From: Paenibacillus sp. ACRRY | Lineage (GTDB): Bacteria > Bacillota > Bacilli > Paenibacillales > Paenibacillaceae | NCBI RefSeq assembly: GCF_022346995.1 | Contig: NZ_JAKRNM010000002.1 | Location: forward strand, 558,001 to 622,000 | DNA: 64,000 nucleotides | Direction of reading: 5' to 3' | Notes under the pieces: generated by a model | Told to the model about the DNA's origin: nothing | Databases searched by the model: none | What the model saw: the letters and a program-made list of their open reading frames with translations, nothing else | Position numbers and translations under genes: made by a program | Shown: positions 21,752 through 30,606 of the stretch, one piece after another | Layout: each line of letters opens with the position of its first letter | Numbering within the stretch: position 1 is the stretch's first letter

Positions 21752-22615
21752 GTGATCCAATGCGAAGGACTTGTGAAAATTTTTAAATCCAGTGATGTGG
21801 AAGTCGTTGCCCTTCAAGGTCTCAACCTGACTGTTAATCAAGGTGAAATGATGGCGATCATCGGCAATAGCGGCAGCGGTAAATCCACATTACTCAACAT
21901 TCTGGGGGGACTGGACCGTCCAACGGCCGGTACTGCGGTTGTTGGAGACTGGGATTTGTTGAAAATGACAGATGCCCAGCTAGTAGAGTACAAACGTCAT
22001 ACCGTAGGCTTTATCTGGCAAAATAACGGACGTAACCTGCTGCCGTATCTAACGGCACTGGAGAATGTGGAAACACCCATGATTCTTGGGGGCAAGCGGG
22101 ATCGCGCATACGCGATGCAGCTGCTGGAATGGGTTGGACTGAAGGATCGGATGCACAACAAGCTGCATCAATTATCCGGAGGGGAGCAGCAGCGGGTGGC
22201 TATCGCCATCTCGCTTTCCAATCGTCCCAAGATTCTGCTTGCAGATGAACCAACAGGCTCGGTCGATTCCGAGACTTGTGATACGATCATGAACATTTTT
22301 CGCAAAATGAACAAGGAACTGGGCGTAACGATCGTTATTGTTACCCATGATCTAACGCTTGCAGGCAAGGTGGATCGTATTGTAGCGATACGTGATGGCT
22401 TGACCAGTACCGAGTTTGTAAAACGGAATCCGAACCTGGATGATGAACATGGATTATCTGAAGCGGGAGCACCGGATATTCATGAAGCCTTTGTCATTAT
22501 TGACCGGGCGGGACGCCTTCAGGTACCCAAAGAGTATTTGGAGGCCTTGGCCATTGACAACAGGGCAACATTGGAATTTGACGGTGAGCGTATTGTGATT
22601 ACACCGCCAAGATAA
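21752..22615 (+). CDS. Second ABC transporter ATPase (MacB/LolD type)
   Basis: 287 residues from GTG 21752, which follows GGAGAGGAGAGG. Walker A is GNSGSGKSTLLN, the signature LSGGEQQRVAIAIS and Walker B ILLADEPTGSVDS. A C-terminal extension of about 70 residues contains VPKEYLEALAI, like a short AbrB-like or regulatory tail. The operon therefore encodes two ATPases for one long permease, so the active complex may be a heterodimeric ATPase. Confidence 0.88.
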   Translation: MIQCEGLVKIFKSSDVEVVALQGLNLTVNQGEMMAIIGNSGSGKSTLLNILGGLDRPTAGTAVVGDWDLLKMTDAQLVEYKRHTVGFIWQNNGRNLLPYLTALENVETPMILGGKRDRAYAMQLLEWVGLKDRMHNKLHQLSGGEQQRVAIAISLSNRPKILLADEPTGSVDSETCDTIMNIFRKMNKELGVTIVIVTHDLTLAGKVDRIVAIRDGLTSTEFVKRNPNLDDEHGLSEAGAPDIHEAFVIIDRAGRLQVPKEYLEALAIDNRATLEFDGERIVITPPR

Positions 22616-22635
22616 ATTTGAGGGGGAATTGGGAG

Positions 22636-24084
22636 ATGAAGAACAGGTTTTGGGGAAAACGTGTGCTTGCTGTGCTGGCTACAGCCAGTCTGGCATTGCC
22701 TCTGATTGCGGGTTGTACAGCAAGTGAGGCGAAGGACACAGAGCAGCGTGTATTGCGTGTGGCTACATTGTGGGGAAGCCAGGATGACAGCTATTTCCGT
22801 CAGCAGTTTACGGATGCATTTGAATTGACACACCCAAATGTAACGATTGAAGTGGTGGCTGCAGTAGATCAGGGCAGCATGTATGGCTATGGCAATCAGG
22901 AAGAACAGCAGGAAATGCCGGATAGCCTGGAAAACCTGAAGAAAATCATGACTGGCGATAATCCTGTGGATGTCGTTGTGGCTGACACGGCTACAATCAA
23001 ATCGCTCATCCAGGAGAATATGGTGAAACAGCTGGACCCACTGATGCAGGAGGATAAATTCGATACCAGTGATATTGTGCCAAGTGTTATCGAAGGAATC
23101 AAGGATCTGGGAGATCAGAGCATCTATGCACTGACACCGACCTTCTCCTCGTCTGCGCTGTTCTATAACAAAGCGATGTTCCAAAAAGCAGGCGTAGAGC
23201 CACCTACAGATAACATGACGTGGGATGATATTTTCAACCTGGCAACACGTCTGACCAAAGGTGAAGGAAAAGATCACGAGTTCGGATTCTCATTCTCTAC
23301 GTACCAGGGTGGTTCGCCTTACTACACCATGCAGCAATATTACAGTGCTCTGCAATTGAAGATCTTCGATGACAAAGCAGAGAAAATGACCGTAGATTCG
23401 CCGCAATGGGAGAAAGTATGGAGTACCATCAGCAAACTTGCTATCGATAAAGTCATCCCTAAAGGAGACGAACCACAGGATCAGGATCCGAACGGACGTT
23501 ATAACCCGCTTCAAGGCGATCTGTTCCTCAGCAGCAAGGCAGCTATGGTTATTGGGGATTACAGCTACATCAACCAATTAATTGACGCAAACAAAAATGC
23601 AGATAAAATGGAAGGCTTCACCAAGGTGGACTGGGACGTGGTAACACCACCGGTACATCCGGAAGCGCCTGAAATTGGTGGCAATATCTATCTCAGCAGC
23701 CTAATGGCGATCAATAGTTCCGCTCAAAATCCGGATGATGCCTGGGAATTGATCAAATATATGAACAGCGAAGATTGGGCTAAGATTAAGGCACGCAGCA
23801 GCTACGAGATGGTATCCCGCAAGAGCTTCATTAAACCGAAGGACGGTTTGGATTACAATATCCAGGCGTTCTATACGTTGAAGCCTGTGCCTCCTACCAA
23901 TACTAACCTGGATAAACTGTACCAAAAAATGCCGAGCCTCTGGCAAGTGAGCGAGAAAGGCATGGAATACTTCACTCAGGTGCTTGAGAACAAGAAGACG
24001 CCAAAAGAAGCGCTTGGTGAGTGGGCAGCCAAAGGTAATGAAATGTTAGAGAAGTTGAAGAAAGATCCAAAGGCCACGTTTTAA
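22636..24084 (+). CDS. Extracellular solute-binding lipoprotein (family 1)
   Basis: About 482 residues. The signal peptide has a lipobox IAGC. The mature protein looks like a carbohydrate-binding family 1 receptor, with LRVATLWGSQDDSYF, FNLATRLTKGEGKDHEFGF and AWELIKYMNSEDWAK. Start chosen at ATG 22636 because GAGGGGG lies 9 nt before. No sugar permease genes follow; instead it is the last gene of an FtsX-type export operon, which is unusual. Confidence 0.87.
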   Translation: MKNRFWGKRVLAVLATASLALPLIAGCTASEAKDTEQRVLRVATLWGSQDDSYFRQQFTDAFELTHPNVTIEVVAAVDQGSMYGYGNQEEQQEMPDSLENLKKIMTGDNPVDVVVADTATIKSLIQENMVKQLDPLMQEDKFDTSDIVPSVIEGIKDLGDQSIYALTPTFSSSALFYNKAMFQKAGVEPPTDNMTWDDIFNLATRLTKGEGKDHEFGFSFSTYQGGSPYYTMQQYYSALQLKIFDDKAEKMTVDSPQWEKVWSTISKLAIDKVIPKGDEPQDQDPNGRYNPLQGDLFLSSKAAMVIGDYSYINQLIDANKNADKMEGFTKVDWDVVTPPVHPEAPEIGGNIYLSSLMAINSSAQNPDDAWELIKYMNSEDWAKIKARSSYEMVSRKSFIKPKDGLDYNIQAFYTLKPVPPTNTNLDKLYQKMPSLWQVSEKGMEYFTQVLENKKTPKEALGEWAAKGNEMLEKLKKDPKATF

Positions 24085-24128
24085 GCTTTAACAAGGAAAT
24101 AGACAGGTTCGATATTGGCATAGCACAA

Positions 24129-24168
24129 AATAGTCGCTGGAGTTTTCAACCTCTGGCGGCTATTTTTT
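24129..24168 (+). terminator. Terminator of the exporter operon
   Basis: AATAGTCGCTGGAG pairs with CTCTGGCGGCTATT (minor mismatch), 8-nt loop, then a T run. Confidence 0.85.
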
Positions 24169-24230
24169 TGGGAAATGGGGTATTCTACAACAAGCAGAGA
24201 TGAATTATAACTCCGGAAAGGAAGAGAAGG

Positions 24231-24395
24231 ATGCGCTGGGTATATTTCAGCAAGCTATATGCAACTAAATTTCAGGCAGGATGTCTTGCCAAACGTATGG
24301 AGCAGGATGGGTGGATTTACGGTCATAATGAACCAGCAGAAGTAGAAGTATATCGTTCAAAAAGAGGAAGATATGGCGTTCGTTTTATTCCCTGA
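24231..24395 (+). CDS. Small hypothetical protein, 54 aa
   Basis: A short frame beginning MRWVYFSKLYATKFQAG and ending YGVRFIP. It is preceded by GGAAGAGAAGG. It has aromatic and basic composition and no membrane helix. I do not recognise it. The clear binding site and position between terminator and tRNA promoter make it probably real. Confidence 0.6.
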   Translation: MRWVYFSKLYATKFQAGCLAKRMEQDGWIYGHNEPAEVEVYRSKRGRYGVRFIP

Positions 24396-24404
24396 CATTA
24401 CCCC

Positions 24405-24434
24405 TTGACTTATTAGGGTAGCATGGTGTATATT
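24405..24434 (+). promoter_or_regulatory. tRNA promoter
   Basis: TTGACT (24405-24410) and TATATT (24429-24434) with 18-bp spacing, about 33 bp before the first tRNA. Confidence 0.65.
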
Positions 24435-24466
24435 AATTAAGTCGCTGTTTTAATATTTTTTACTGA

Positions 24467-24540
<74 letters not shown>

Positions 24541-24596
24541 TTTAGTTTCACTTGGATGATTCACAGCCATCATCTGCACGTTATACATTATGTCTA

Positions 24597-24670
24597 GGGC
24601 CCTTAGCTCAGTTGGTTAGAGCGGTCGGCTCATAACCGATTGGTCGGGGGTTCGAGTCCCTCAGGGCCCA
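24597..24670 (+). tRNA. tRNA-Ile (CAU, lysidine-modified) rather than tRNA-Met
   Basis: Acceptor GGGCCCT/AGGGCCC, anticodon CAT (24631-24633), discriminator A. The D arm, the GGCTCATAACC anticodon region and the overall sequence resemble bacterial tRNA-Ile2, whose C34 is changed to lysidine by TilS to read AUA. They do not match the elongator tRNA-Met pattern. Confidence 0.8.
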
Positions 24671-24679
24671 TTCTCTTAA

Positions 24680-24705
24680 AACCCTTGCGCAGCAAGGGTT
24701 TTTTT
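24680..24705 (+). terminator. tRNA operon terminator
   Basis: AACCCTTGC-GCA-GCAAGGGTT stem, 3-nt loop, then a T run. Confidence 0.9.
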
Positions 24706-24756
24706 CTGTCCTTTTTTATATATGGCGTTTAACTTATGGAATAATGGTCGCTATTG

Positions 24757-25428
24757 CTAATCCACTTCCTTCAACAGTTCTTCCGAATTGTTTCTGACAT
24801 TCCCCACATCCCTGGAGACCTTATAGGCCCTCATTTCAGAAGCTTTATACGGCTTCAGAAGCGCGAGCAGGGAAGGAACATCGTTATGATTTCGATCCAG
24901 CCATTCTTCTTCATCCTGTGGGTGTAGAATAACCGGCATCCGATTGTGTATGTCTGTCATCAATTCGTTAGGTTCAGTAGTGATAATGGTGCATGTACTC
25001 AATTTGTTGCCTTCCGAGTCTGCCCAAATGTCGTATAATCCAGCGAGGGAGAAGATTCGTTCGTCCTTCAGCAGAATACGGAGAGGCTGATTATGCGTCC
25101 CTTCCTTCTTCCACTCATAGAAGCCATTCGTGGGAATGATGCAGCGTCTGGAGCTGATGAGGCGTTTGAACGAAGGTTTCGTGTCTAATGTCTCTGCACG
25201 TGCGTTGATCATCTTATTTCCGATCTTGTCGTCTTTGGCCCACGTAGGGACGAGGCCCCAGCGAAGGGAACCCAGACGGTTTCCTTGGGAGCTTCCAATG
25301 ATGGCTGGGATATGCTGCATGGGTGCAGCATTATAATTGGGTTGGTACTCGTAGTCATCACTTATGGAAGCCATGTACCTGTCCATTAATTCCTCTAGAG
25401 GGTCAGTTATAGTAAATCTGCCACACAT
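24757..25428 (-). CDS. SOS response-associated peptidase (SRAP; YedK/HMCES family)
   Basis: 223 residues. The start is the ATG giving MCGRF, because after Met removal the catalytic Cys becomes residue 1, as SRAP proteins require; AGGAGGTGA lies just upstream. Other conserved active-site parts are INARAET (Asn), GFYEWK (Glu) and HNRMPVIL (His). The family forms a covalent thiazolidine crosslink to abasic sites in single-stranded DNA. No LexA box is obvious upstream. Confidence 0.93.
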   Translation of the reverse strand: MCGRFTITDPLEELMDRYMASISDDYEYQPNYNAAPMQHIPAIIGSSQGNRLGSLRWGLVPTWAKDDKIGNKMINARAETLDTKPSFKRLISSRRCIIPTNGFYEWKKEGTHNQPLRILLKDERIFSLAGLYDIWADSEGNKLSTCTIITTEPNELMTDIHNRMPVILHPQDEEEWLDRNHNDVPSLLALLKPYKASEMRAYKVSRDVGNVRNNSEELLKEVD

Positions 25429-25656
25429 ACGAATCACCTCCTAAACGGTCATTACCATATTTAATCATACTATTGAGGGATTAAACACGGTAAAAATTAG
25501 ATGAGCCGGACGGTTGTCTGATCCTCGCTCAGAACGATGAAGGCAGATCCTCCTGCACAGTTTCAGAGCGGGTCTAATCAAAATGGAAGCAGCAGATGAT
25601 GAGGTGCCCTTTTTTTTCGGATATCCTTGTCTGTCCATGCCATCTCTAGTATCTCG

Positions 25657-25665
25657 CATATACTA
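25657..25665 (+). promoter_or_regulatory. Possible mother-cell sigma (SigE/SigK) -10 element
   Basis: CATATACTA fits CATAnnnTA. It lies about 35 bp before the GGAGG-preceded start of the next gene. No clear -35 box was found. Confidence 0.3.
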
Positions 25666-25694
25666 TCCTATTCCAACTATAGGAGGTAGATTTC

Positions 25695-26120
25695 ATGAGT
25701 CAATTTATTGATGCGAGAACCTCGCAGAATGCCAGTTTGGCTAACTCCATTGCTGTTCCTATTCTTGTAGCAAATACGCCGCAATTGTTTGGACAGATTG
25801 GCTTGGTAACGACGGCTGGCATGGGAGCGAATCCGCGTGTGCAGATGAAAGGTACGGTATCCGTGCAACTTCCATTGGCACTCGTTGGAATCACGATTAC
25901 GGTAGTGCGTGGTACCGCTCCAACGGATCCGATTGTATACTCCGCAACGTCTACATTCAGCTTGAGCGTTCTGGCACCTCAGGTTATTACGTTCTCCGCG
26001 GATGACTACAACCCACCGGTTCTTCCGCAACTGACGTACACTGCTTTTATCAGCTCGAACTTGCTGGGTACGGTTCGTGTAGGCCCTGAGAACTTTGATG
26101 GAGCATTGTACTCCGACTAA
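25695..26120 (+). CDS. Putative spore-surface / jelly-roll-like protein
   Basis: 141 residues, no signal peptide and no membrane helix. It is almost wholly beta-prone: alternating Val/Thr/Ile strands such as GTVSVQLPLALVGITITVV, rich in Ala, Thr and Pro, with few charges. This is like the C-terminal beta-sandwich of exosporium proteins, but I cannot name the family. GGAGG lies 9 nt before the ATG and a CATAnnnTA box lies upstream, in line with sporulation expression. A terminator follows. Confidence 0.5.
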   Translation: MSQFIDARTSQNASLANSIAVPILVANTPQLFGQIGLVTTAGMGANPRVQMKGTVSVQLPLALVGITITVVRGTAPTDPIVYSATSTFSLSVLAPQVITFSADDYNPPVLPQLTYTAFISSNLLGTVRVGPENFDGALYSD

Positions 26121-26196
26121 TCGCGTACCTGCTTGCTGAGGTTCAAAAGAGCTATCAAAATGATGACCGAGATCGAAGTAGTTTGGGGTTATCACT

Positions 26197-26222
26197 GCCT
26201 GCCTGATAAGGCAGGCTTTTTT
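26197..26222 (+). terminator. Terminator
   Basis: GCCTGCCT-GATA-AGGCAGGC perfect stem plus T6. Confidence 0.92.
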
Positions 26223-26246
26223 ATAGTTGGGGGAGGACTGAGTTTC

Positions 26247-26274
26247 TTGGGTTGTGGCACGCTTATGATATAAT
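26247..26274 (+). promoter_or_regulatory. Promoter of the methyltransferase gene
   Basis: TATAAT at 26269-26274, with weak -35 TTGGGT 16 bp upstream. If real, the coding start must lie downstream of about 26281. Confidence 0.5.
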
Positions 26275-26290
26275 GAAAACCAATGAATTC

Positions 26291-27871
26291 ATGGATAGAA
26301 AGCGGGTTTTAGATGACATGATTGAAAACGATGGACAGCGCTTCCGCTTCAGTGAGGCTCCCGTATGGGAATGGCAGCGAGCGTATTACGAACAACAGGG
26401 GTTGCAGGCTTGGACGGATAATCAGGTTCCACAATATATTACAAGCAATCCCATGATTGCGACTGCATACGCGGAAATGATCTTTGGCTTTCTTCAAGAC
26501 TTGGCTGCCAAGGGACAGATATCAGAGACGGTAACCATACTAGAGTTAGGTGCTGGCGTAGGACGCTTGGCTTTTCAAATTCTGACCAAACTATGCGAGC
26601 TCAGGGACTATGCTGCAACAACGCTGCCATCCTTCCGTTATGTAATGACGGATCTTGCCGCTGACAATGTTACGGGGTGGAGGAATCATCCGTCCATGCA
26701 GCCGTTGATTCAGCAAGGATTGCTTGATTTTGCGCAATTTGATGCCATGCAGGACACGGAATTAAATTTGACGGTAGCTGATACGGTTATTCGCCCGGGT
26801 GAGCTGAGTCAGCCAATACTGATTATTGCCAACTACTTCTTTGACAGCATTCCTCAAGAATTAATATATGTCGGTGAAGGACAGATCTTTGAATGTGATG
26901 TTATGATCTCGAACGCCGATATCTCCACGAACCTTCAACCTAATGAAATGTTGAAAAACATGGAGCTGAGTTATGTGTATCGTCCTGCACCGGAGTACAG
27001 TAAACCGGACTTTCCGTATCGAGATGTTATCTCAATATACCAGGAAGAACTGGAAGACTCTCATATTTTGTTTCCGGTCGCGGGACTTGCTTGCCTGGAA
27101 CGACTGGAGACATTATCCCAATCCGGGTTTGTGCTAATCACAGCTGATAAAGGGGATCATCGACTGGATAATTGGAAGTTTGCAGAGCCACCTGAATTTG
27201 TTCTTCATGGCAGCTTCTCATTAACGGCGAACTATCATGCCATTCAACATGTTTATGAGCAGCGAGGAGCTCATGTTCGTTTTACATCACATCATTACAA
27301 AGATCTGAATATCGGATGTATGTTGATGGTAGAAGAGCCAATGACCTACGTAAATATAAGACTGGCATACCTGCGAGAGATTGAGCGTTTTGGACCAGAT
27401 GACTTCTTCAGTATAAAAGAATGGTTCGACCATCAGCTAAGCAGAATGGAACTTAAGCAGCTCTTGCCCTTTTGGCGTTTGGGCGGGTATGATGCCGAAT
27501 TTTTGATACATAGTGCCCAGAGAATATCTGATCTCCTTCCTGAGGCAAGTGATGAAGAGATGTTGGATATCCAGCATGGAATTCAGATCATGTGGTCCTC
27601 CTATTACACCATGGAACAGATGGGGGATATTGCATTTGTAGCAGGGCAATTGTTGAATGAAATGGAAATGTATGAGGACGCGAAACATTTTCTTGAACTC
27701 GCTCTGGACGCAGATGAAGTGAAGCGCAGCACGGCAGTATTGTATGATTTGGCCGTATGCTGTTATGAACTGGAGCTTGAAAACGAAGCCTTGAATTACA
27801 CCCGAGAAGTACTTGTGATGGAGCCTGATCATGAAGAAGCGCGTTCGTTGCTTCAAAGTTTGGAAAGCTGA
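26291..27871 (+). CDS. SAM-dependent methyltransferase-like protein with C-terminal TPR
   Basis: About 526 residues. Motif I of a class I methyltransferase, ILELGAGVGRLAFQIL, lies near residue 85. A Tyr/Phe-rich core follows with PILIIANYFFDSIPQEL, which recalls MidA-like enzymes. The last 90 or so residues form TPR-like helical pairs (EDAKHFLELALDADE, NEALNYTREVLVMEPDHEE). The start is uncertain: ATG 26273, 26291 and 26318 and an upstream TTG are in frame and none has a good binding site. The substrate is unknown. Confidence 0.7.
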   Translation: MDRKRVLDDMIENDGQRFRFSEAPVWEWQRAYYEQQGLQAWTDNQVPQYITSNPMIATAYAEMIFGFLQDLAAKGQISETVTILELGAGVGRLAFQILTKLCELRDYAATTLPSFRYVMTDLAADNVTGWRNHPSMQPLIQQGLLDFAQFDAMQDTELNLTVADTVIRPGELSQPILIIANYFFDSIPQELIYVGEGQIFECDVMISNADISTNLQPNEMLKNMELSYVYRPAPEYSKPDFPYRDVISIYQEELEDSHILFPVAGLACLERLETLSQSGFVLITADKGDHRLDNWKFAEPPEFVLHGSFSLTANYHAIQHVYEQRGAHVRFTSHHYKDLNIGCMLMVEEPMTYVNIRLAYLREIERFGPDDFFSIKEWFDHQLSRMELKQLLPFWRLGGYDAEFLIHSAQRISDLLPEASDEEMLDIQHGIQIMWSSYYTMEQMGDIAFVAGQLLNEMEMYEDAKHFLELALDADEVKRSTAVLYDLAVCCYELELENEALNYTREVLVMEPDHEEARSLLQSLES

Positions 27872-27909
27872 TCGTTATTCTTTTATTCATGAACGGGGGA
27901 CCACATGAG

Positions 27910-28575
27910 ATGAAAATCCTGATTGGACAACCGAAACTGGAGCAAGCCCTTGACCAATTGGAAAGAGAGCTTAGTTTCAATCCTGAAGTAGATATTGTGC
28001 TGTACCCAGAGGGTTATCTGAATCAGAATGTGGAAGAGGCACGCAGGTTGGCCGCGAAGTATGAAACGATAATTGTATCCGGACACCGCAGATTGGATGA
28101 GAGACCCAAGGATCGAGCGATTATTATGAATAAGGCTGGAGACATCGTGCTTGAAAAGGCTAAATACACACCTGCCACTACGGTTGAGGAGGCTGGCTGG
28201 TTAATCAGTACTTTGTTGTGTGACGAATTGGTGCGGCAAGGTTTTCGTAAGGAATTTGATGGGCAGGTGCATCTGATCATGCATTCCATTGGTGTTGGGA
28301 TGTTCAGTGAGGAGCAATATACGGAATGGCTGGAAGAGGCGCGGCAGATTGCGATTGCGGAGCAGTGTGTGATCATGGGGACAAGCCATGCTGACGGAGC
28401 TTATCGGGACTCGGACATCAGTATTCCAATAGCCTACTGCGTTGCTCCGAATGGCGATATTCTGATCGAATCGAGAAATGATACTCGCTCACGCGTTATT
28501 GAGCTGAAGTCAGTGGGGAAAGGGCAGGACTGGAAGGCGGCTGACTTGAATATCAGTGTATTTTGCCTGGAATAG
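27910..28575 (+). CDS. Nitrilase/carbon-nitrogen hydrolase-like protein
   Basis: 221 residues from the second in-frame ATG (10 nt after GGGGGA). Short for the family. The Glu-Lys-Cys triad can be placed: Glu in VLYPEGYL, Lys in VLEKAKY, and Cys in ISTLLCDELVRQG, which aligns with the usual Cys-Tyr-Asp segment. It probably hydrolyses an amide or nitrile; the substrate is unknown. It lies just behind the methyltransferase gene. Confidence 0.7.
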   Translation: MKILIGQPKLEQALDQLERELSFNPEVDIVLYPEGYLNQNVEEARRLAAKYETIIVSGHRRLDERPKDRAIIMNKAGDIVLEKAKYTPATTVEEAGWLISTLLCDELVRQGFRKEFDGQVHLIMHSIGVGMFSEEQYTEWLEEARQIAIAEQCVIMGTSHADGAYRDSDISIPIAYCVAPNGDILIESRNDTRSRVIELKSVGKGQDWKAADLNISVFCLE

Positions 28576-28676
28576 TTAATTTGTTTTGGGCGTAGCAGAT
28601 TGGGGATATGCCCGGTCATTTGTACTGATTTGGCATATGTTATGGCATATCTTGAAATTCAAAGGAGGCCAATCAA

Positions 28677-28802
28677 ATGAGTCAAGTCGGATACGGTTGT
28701 AACAATGTTGGTGGAGTAGGATACGGTATGTGTACTTCTACTGCGGCAATTCTGGTACTCTTCATTCTGCTCGTTATCATCACAAAATCGTTCTGGTGTT
28801 AA
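28677..28802 (+). CDS. YjcZ-type small sporulation membrane peptide, 41 aa
   Basis: The N-terminus is rich in Gly, Tyr and Cys (VGYGCNN, GVGYGMC) and is followed by one hydrophobic helix AAILVLFILLVIITK and a final Cys. This is the pattern of YjcZ-family spore peptides. AAAGGAGG lies 8 nt before the ATG. CATATGTTA (28634-28642) fits the CATAnnnTA -10 of mother-cell sigma factors. A terminator follows. Confidence 0.75.
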   Translation: MSQVGYGCNNVGGVGYGMCTSTAAILVLFILLVIITKSFWC

Positions 28803-28835
28803 TTCGTATCTGGTAATGAAACGGAAGAATCATTC

Positions 28836-28868
28836 AAGGCTCTGCTGAGAACTCGGCAGGGCCTTTCC
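28836..28868 (+). terminator. Terminator
   Basis: AAGGC-TCTGCTGAG pairs with CTCGGCAG-GGCCTT around AA, then TTTCC. The T run is short. Confidence 0.7.
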
Positions 28869-28971
28869 TATGGATTAGAGAAGTAAGCAGCAGCGAGCCT
28901 TACATTTGACAAGCGAAAACAATGTGCTTAAAATCACATAAGACACTAAATTAGAGATTGAAGGGATCGTA

Positions 28972-29301
28972 ATGCCGTTTATTCGCTTTAGAGGATTCAC
29001 AGGTCACCAATTGGAGGAAACTGTCCCCCGGATTACTGAGCAGATGGCTCTCATATGTAATATTCCACGAGAAAGATTGAAGGCAGAGCGTTATGATGTA
29101 CAAGCCCTTACTCCATCTCCCGCCTCGGTTGAGATCTTGATGTTCCAGCGTGATCAGGAGATTCATAACCGCATCGCATCTTCCATTCATGGTATTCTGG
29201 CAGACGAAGGTCTTTCTGATGCTCATATTTTCTTCAACATCCTGTCACCGACTTTATATTACAAGCAAGGCAAGCCGCTAACCGATTACCCGTTAGATTA
29301 A
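28972..29301 (+). CDS. DUF1904-like protein
   Basis: 109 residues beginning MPFIRFRGF, soluble, alpha/beta. It resembles the DUF1904 family (tautomerase-like fold) by its N-terminal strand and by FNILSPTLYYKQGKPL near the end. Function unknown. A double hairpin ends the unit. Confidence 0.65.
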   Translation: MPFIRFRGFTGHQLEETVPRITEQMALICNIPRERLKAERYDVQALTPSPASVEILMFQRDQEIHNRIASSIHGILADEGLSDAHIFFNILSPTLYYKQGKPLTDYPLD

Positions 29302-29370
29302 GTAACGATACGACTGTGCATATGGTTTACAAAAATAGGGCTGTTCCGCCAATGTTCGGAACAGCCTGGA

Positions 29371-29397
29371 ACGAGCAGAGATCTGCTCGTTTTTTTA
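29371..29397 (+). terminator. Terminator
   Basis: ACGAGCAGA-GA-TCTGCTCGT stem plus T8. A second hairpin GGCTGTTCCG...CGGAACAGCC lies just before it (29338-29365). Confidence 0.9.
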
Positions 29398-29410
29398 TAG
29401 TTAAAAATGC

Positions 29411-30208
29411 CTATGCTCGGATAGAACGGCGCTGCTGGCGTGCTTGAATCAGTCCGGATGAGAACATGGATGAAAGAATGACCATGGCTCCTCCGATGAG
29501 ATAGACCAGCCAGATCCCCGACTCATCTGCAACCCACCCAAACAAGATCGCAGACACGCTGAAGGCTGCAGTCATTAGCAAGCCCTCCCGAAGGATATTT
29601 CGTTTAGGGCGTTTAGGATATCTAGGGTCCTTCTTTTCAGTAGTGTCGTCCAAAAGTAAAGTGATGGCGAACATAAGCGTCAAGCTAGCCCATGACATGG
29701 CTGCAGCCGCCCAGAATATCTGTGAAGCTCCCCAGTGACTGACAACGAAACCGGCTATCGCATAACCAACTATGGTTGCGGTCTGGCTGGAGAAGGATAA
29801 CAGGCGTTTCGTTTTTGCGAGCTCTTCGTGTTGTACAAGGCGGGGGGTGATTGTGTCAAGCACCAGCGATTCCCAGCCCTCCAGTAAGGAAAGAACGGTG
29901 ATAACGGCCAGTAAGACCTGGATATGTAAAGTCAGGTAAGTAAGCGTTATGGCAATTCCGGTGAACATAAGCGTCTTAGCTACTGGAATGCCGATAAGCA
30001 GTTTGGCCACAGCGAAACGTCTCACAAGCCAGGGAGAGGTTAATGCTGCCACAATTCGTGTCGTCATCTGAATGAACGGAAATAGTGCGGCATAGAGTAC
30101 CGATCCGGTCTGTCCATAGACCAGTAAAGTGATAACCATGATATATAATACATGAATAAAGGATAGGAGTGTCTTCGCAGCCCAGTATGGATAGAAAATG
30201 ATGTTCAT
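29411..30208 (-). CDS. MFS transporter, shortened (probable internal deletion)
   Basis: 265 residues where MFS proteins normally have about 400. Residues 1-185 contain six helices of an N-terminal MFS half, with loop motif SPWLVRRFAVAK. After the linker KKDPRYPKRPKRNILREG, which normally precedes helix 7, only about two helices follow (FSVSAILFGWVADESGIWLVY and the last one), and these look like helices 11-12. Helices 7-10 therefore seem to be missing in frame. Transport is doubtful. Confidence 0.6.
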   Translation of the reverse strand: MNIIFYPYWAAKTLLSFIHVLYIMVITLLVYGQTGSVLYAALFPFIQMTTRIVAALTSPWLVRRFAVAKLLIGIPVAKTLMFTGIAITLTYLTLHIQVLLAVITVLSLLEGWESLVLDTITPRLVQHEELAKTKRLLSFSSQTATIVGYAIAGFVVSHWGASQIFWAAAAMSWASLTLMFAITLLLDDTTEKKDPRYPKRPKRNILREGLLMTAAFSVSAILFGWVADESGIWLVYLIGGAMVILSSMFSSGLIQARQQRRSIRA

Positions 30209-30377
30209 GCATAGATGCCCTTTCTAGGTTCATATATATTCAGTACTTGCTGAATAACAATACTAATAGTAAAGGGATGGAGGGCAATGCACCACAAATA
30301 AAATTATCATTTTCTGTTCATTGATAGCTCAAAAAGCAGTTATCCGGATAGACAACTGCTTCATAAGTATATGCTCT

Positions 30378-30566
30378 TCAAGCTGATGCGAGTGCAAAAG
30401 CAATAAACAGCATAACCAAACTGGTCATTCGGGTGAATGTCATATAAGGCTTACTGGGTTCGGACTCTCCCCTGGAAATCCATCCATAACGGAGATACCA
30501 TCCGAACTTGGGAAAGCAGAGATTGATAATGCAAAGTGTCATGAAAATAAAAAAGAGGGTTCTCAT
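30378..30566 (-). CDS. Small membrane protein, DUF6199-like
   Basis: 62 residues with two hydrophobic helices around FPKFGWYLRYGWISRGESEPSKPY, which resembles the FPK-W...GW...EPS-Y pattern of DUF6199 proteins. GGAAGGAAG lies upstream of the chosen ATG. Function unknown. Confidence 0.65.
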   Translation of the reverse strand: MRTLFFIFMTLCIINLCFPKFGWYLRYGWISRGESEPSKPYMTFTRMTSLVMLFIAFALASA

Positions 30567-30606
30567 GCCCAATCTTCCTTCCTTGTTTGCATGACCCGAA
30601 TCGAAA

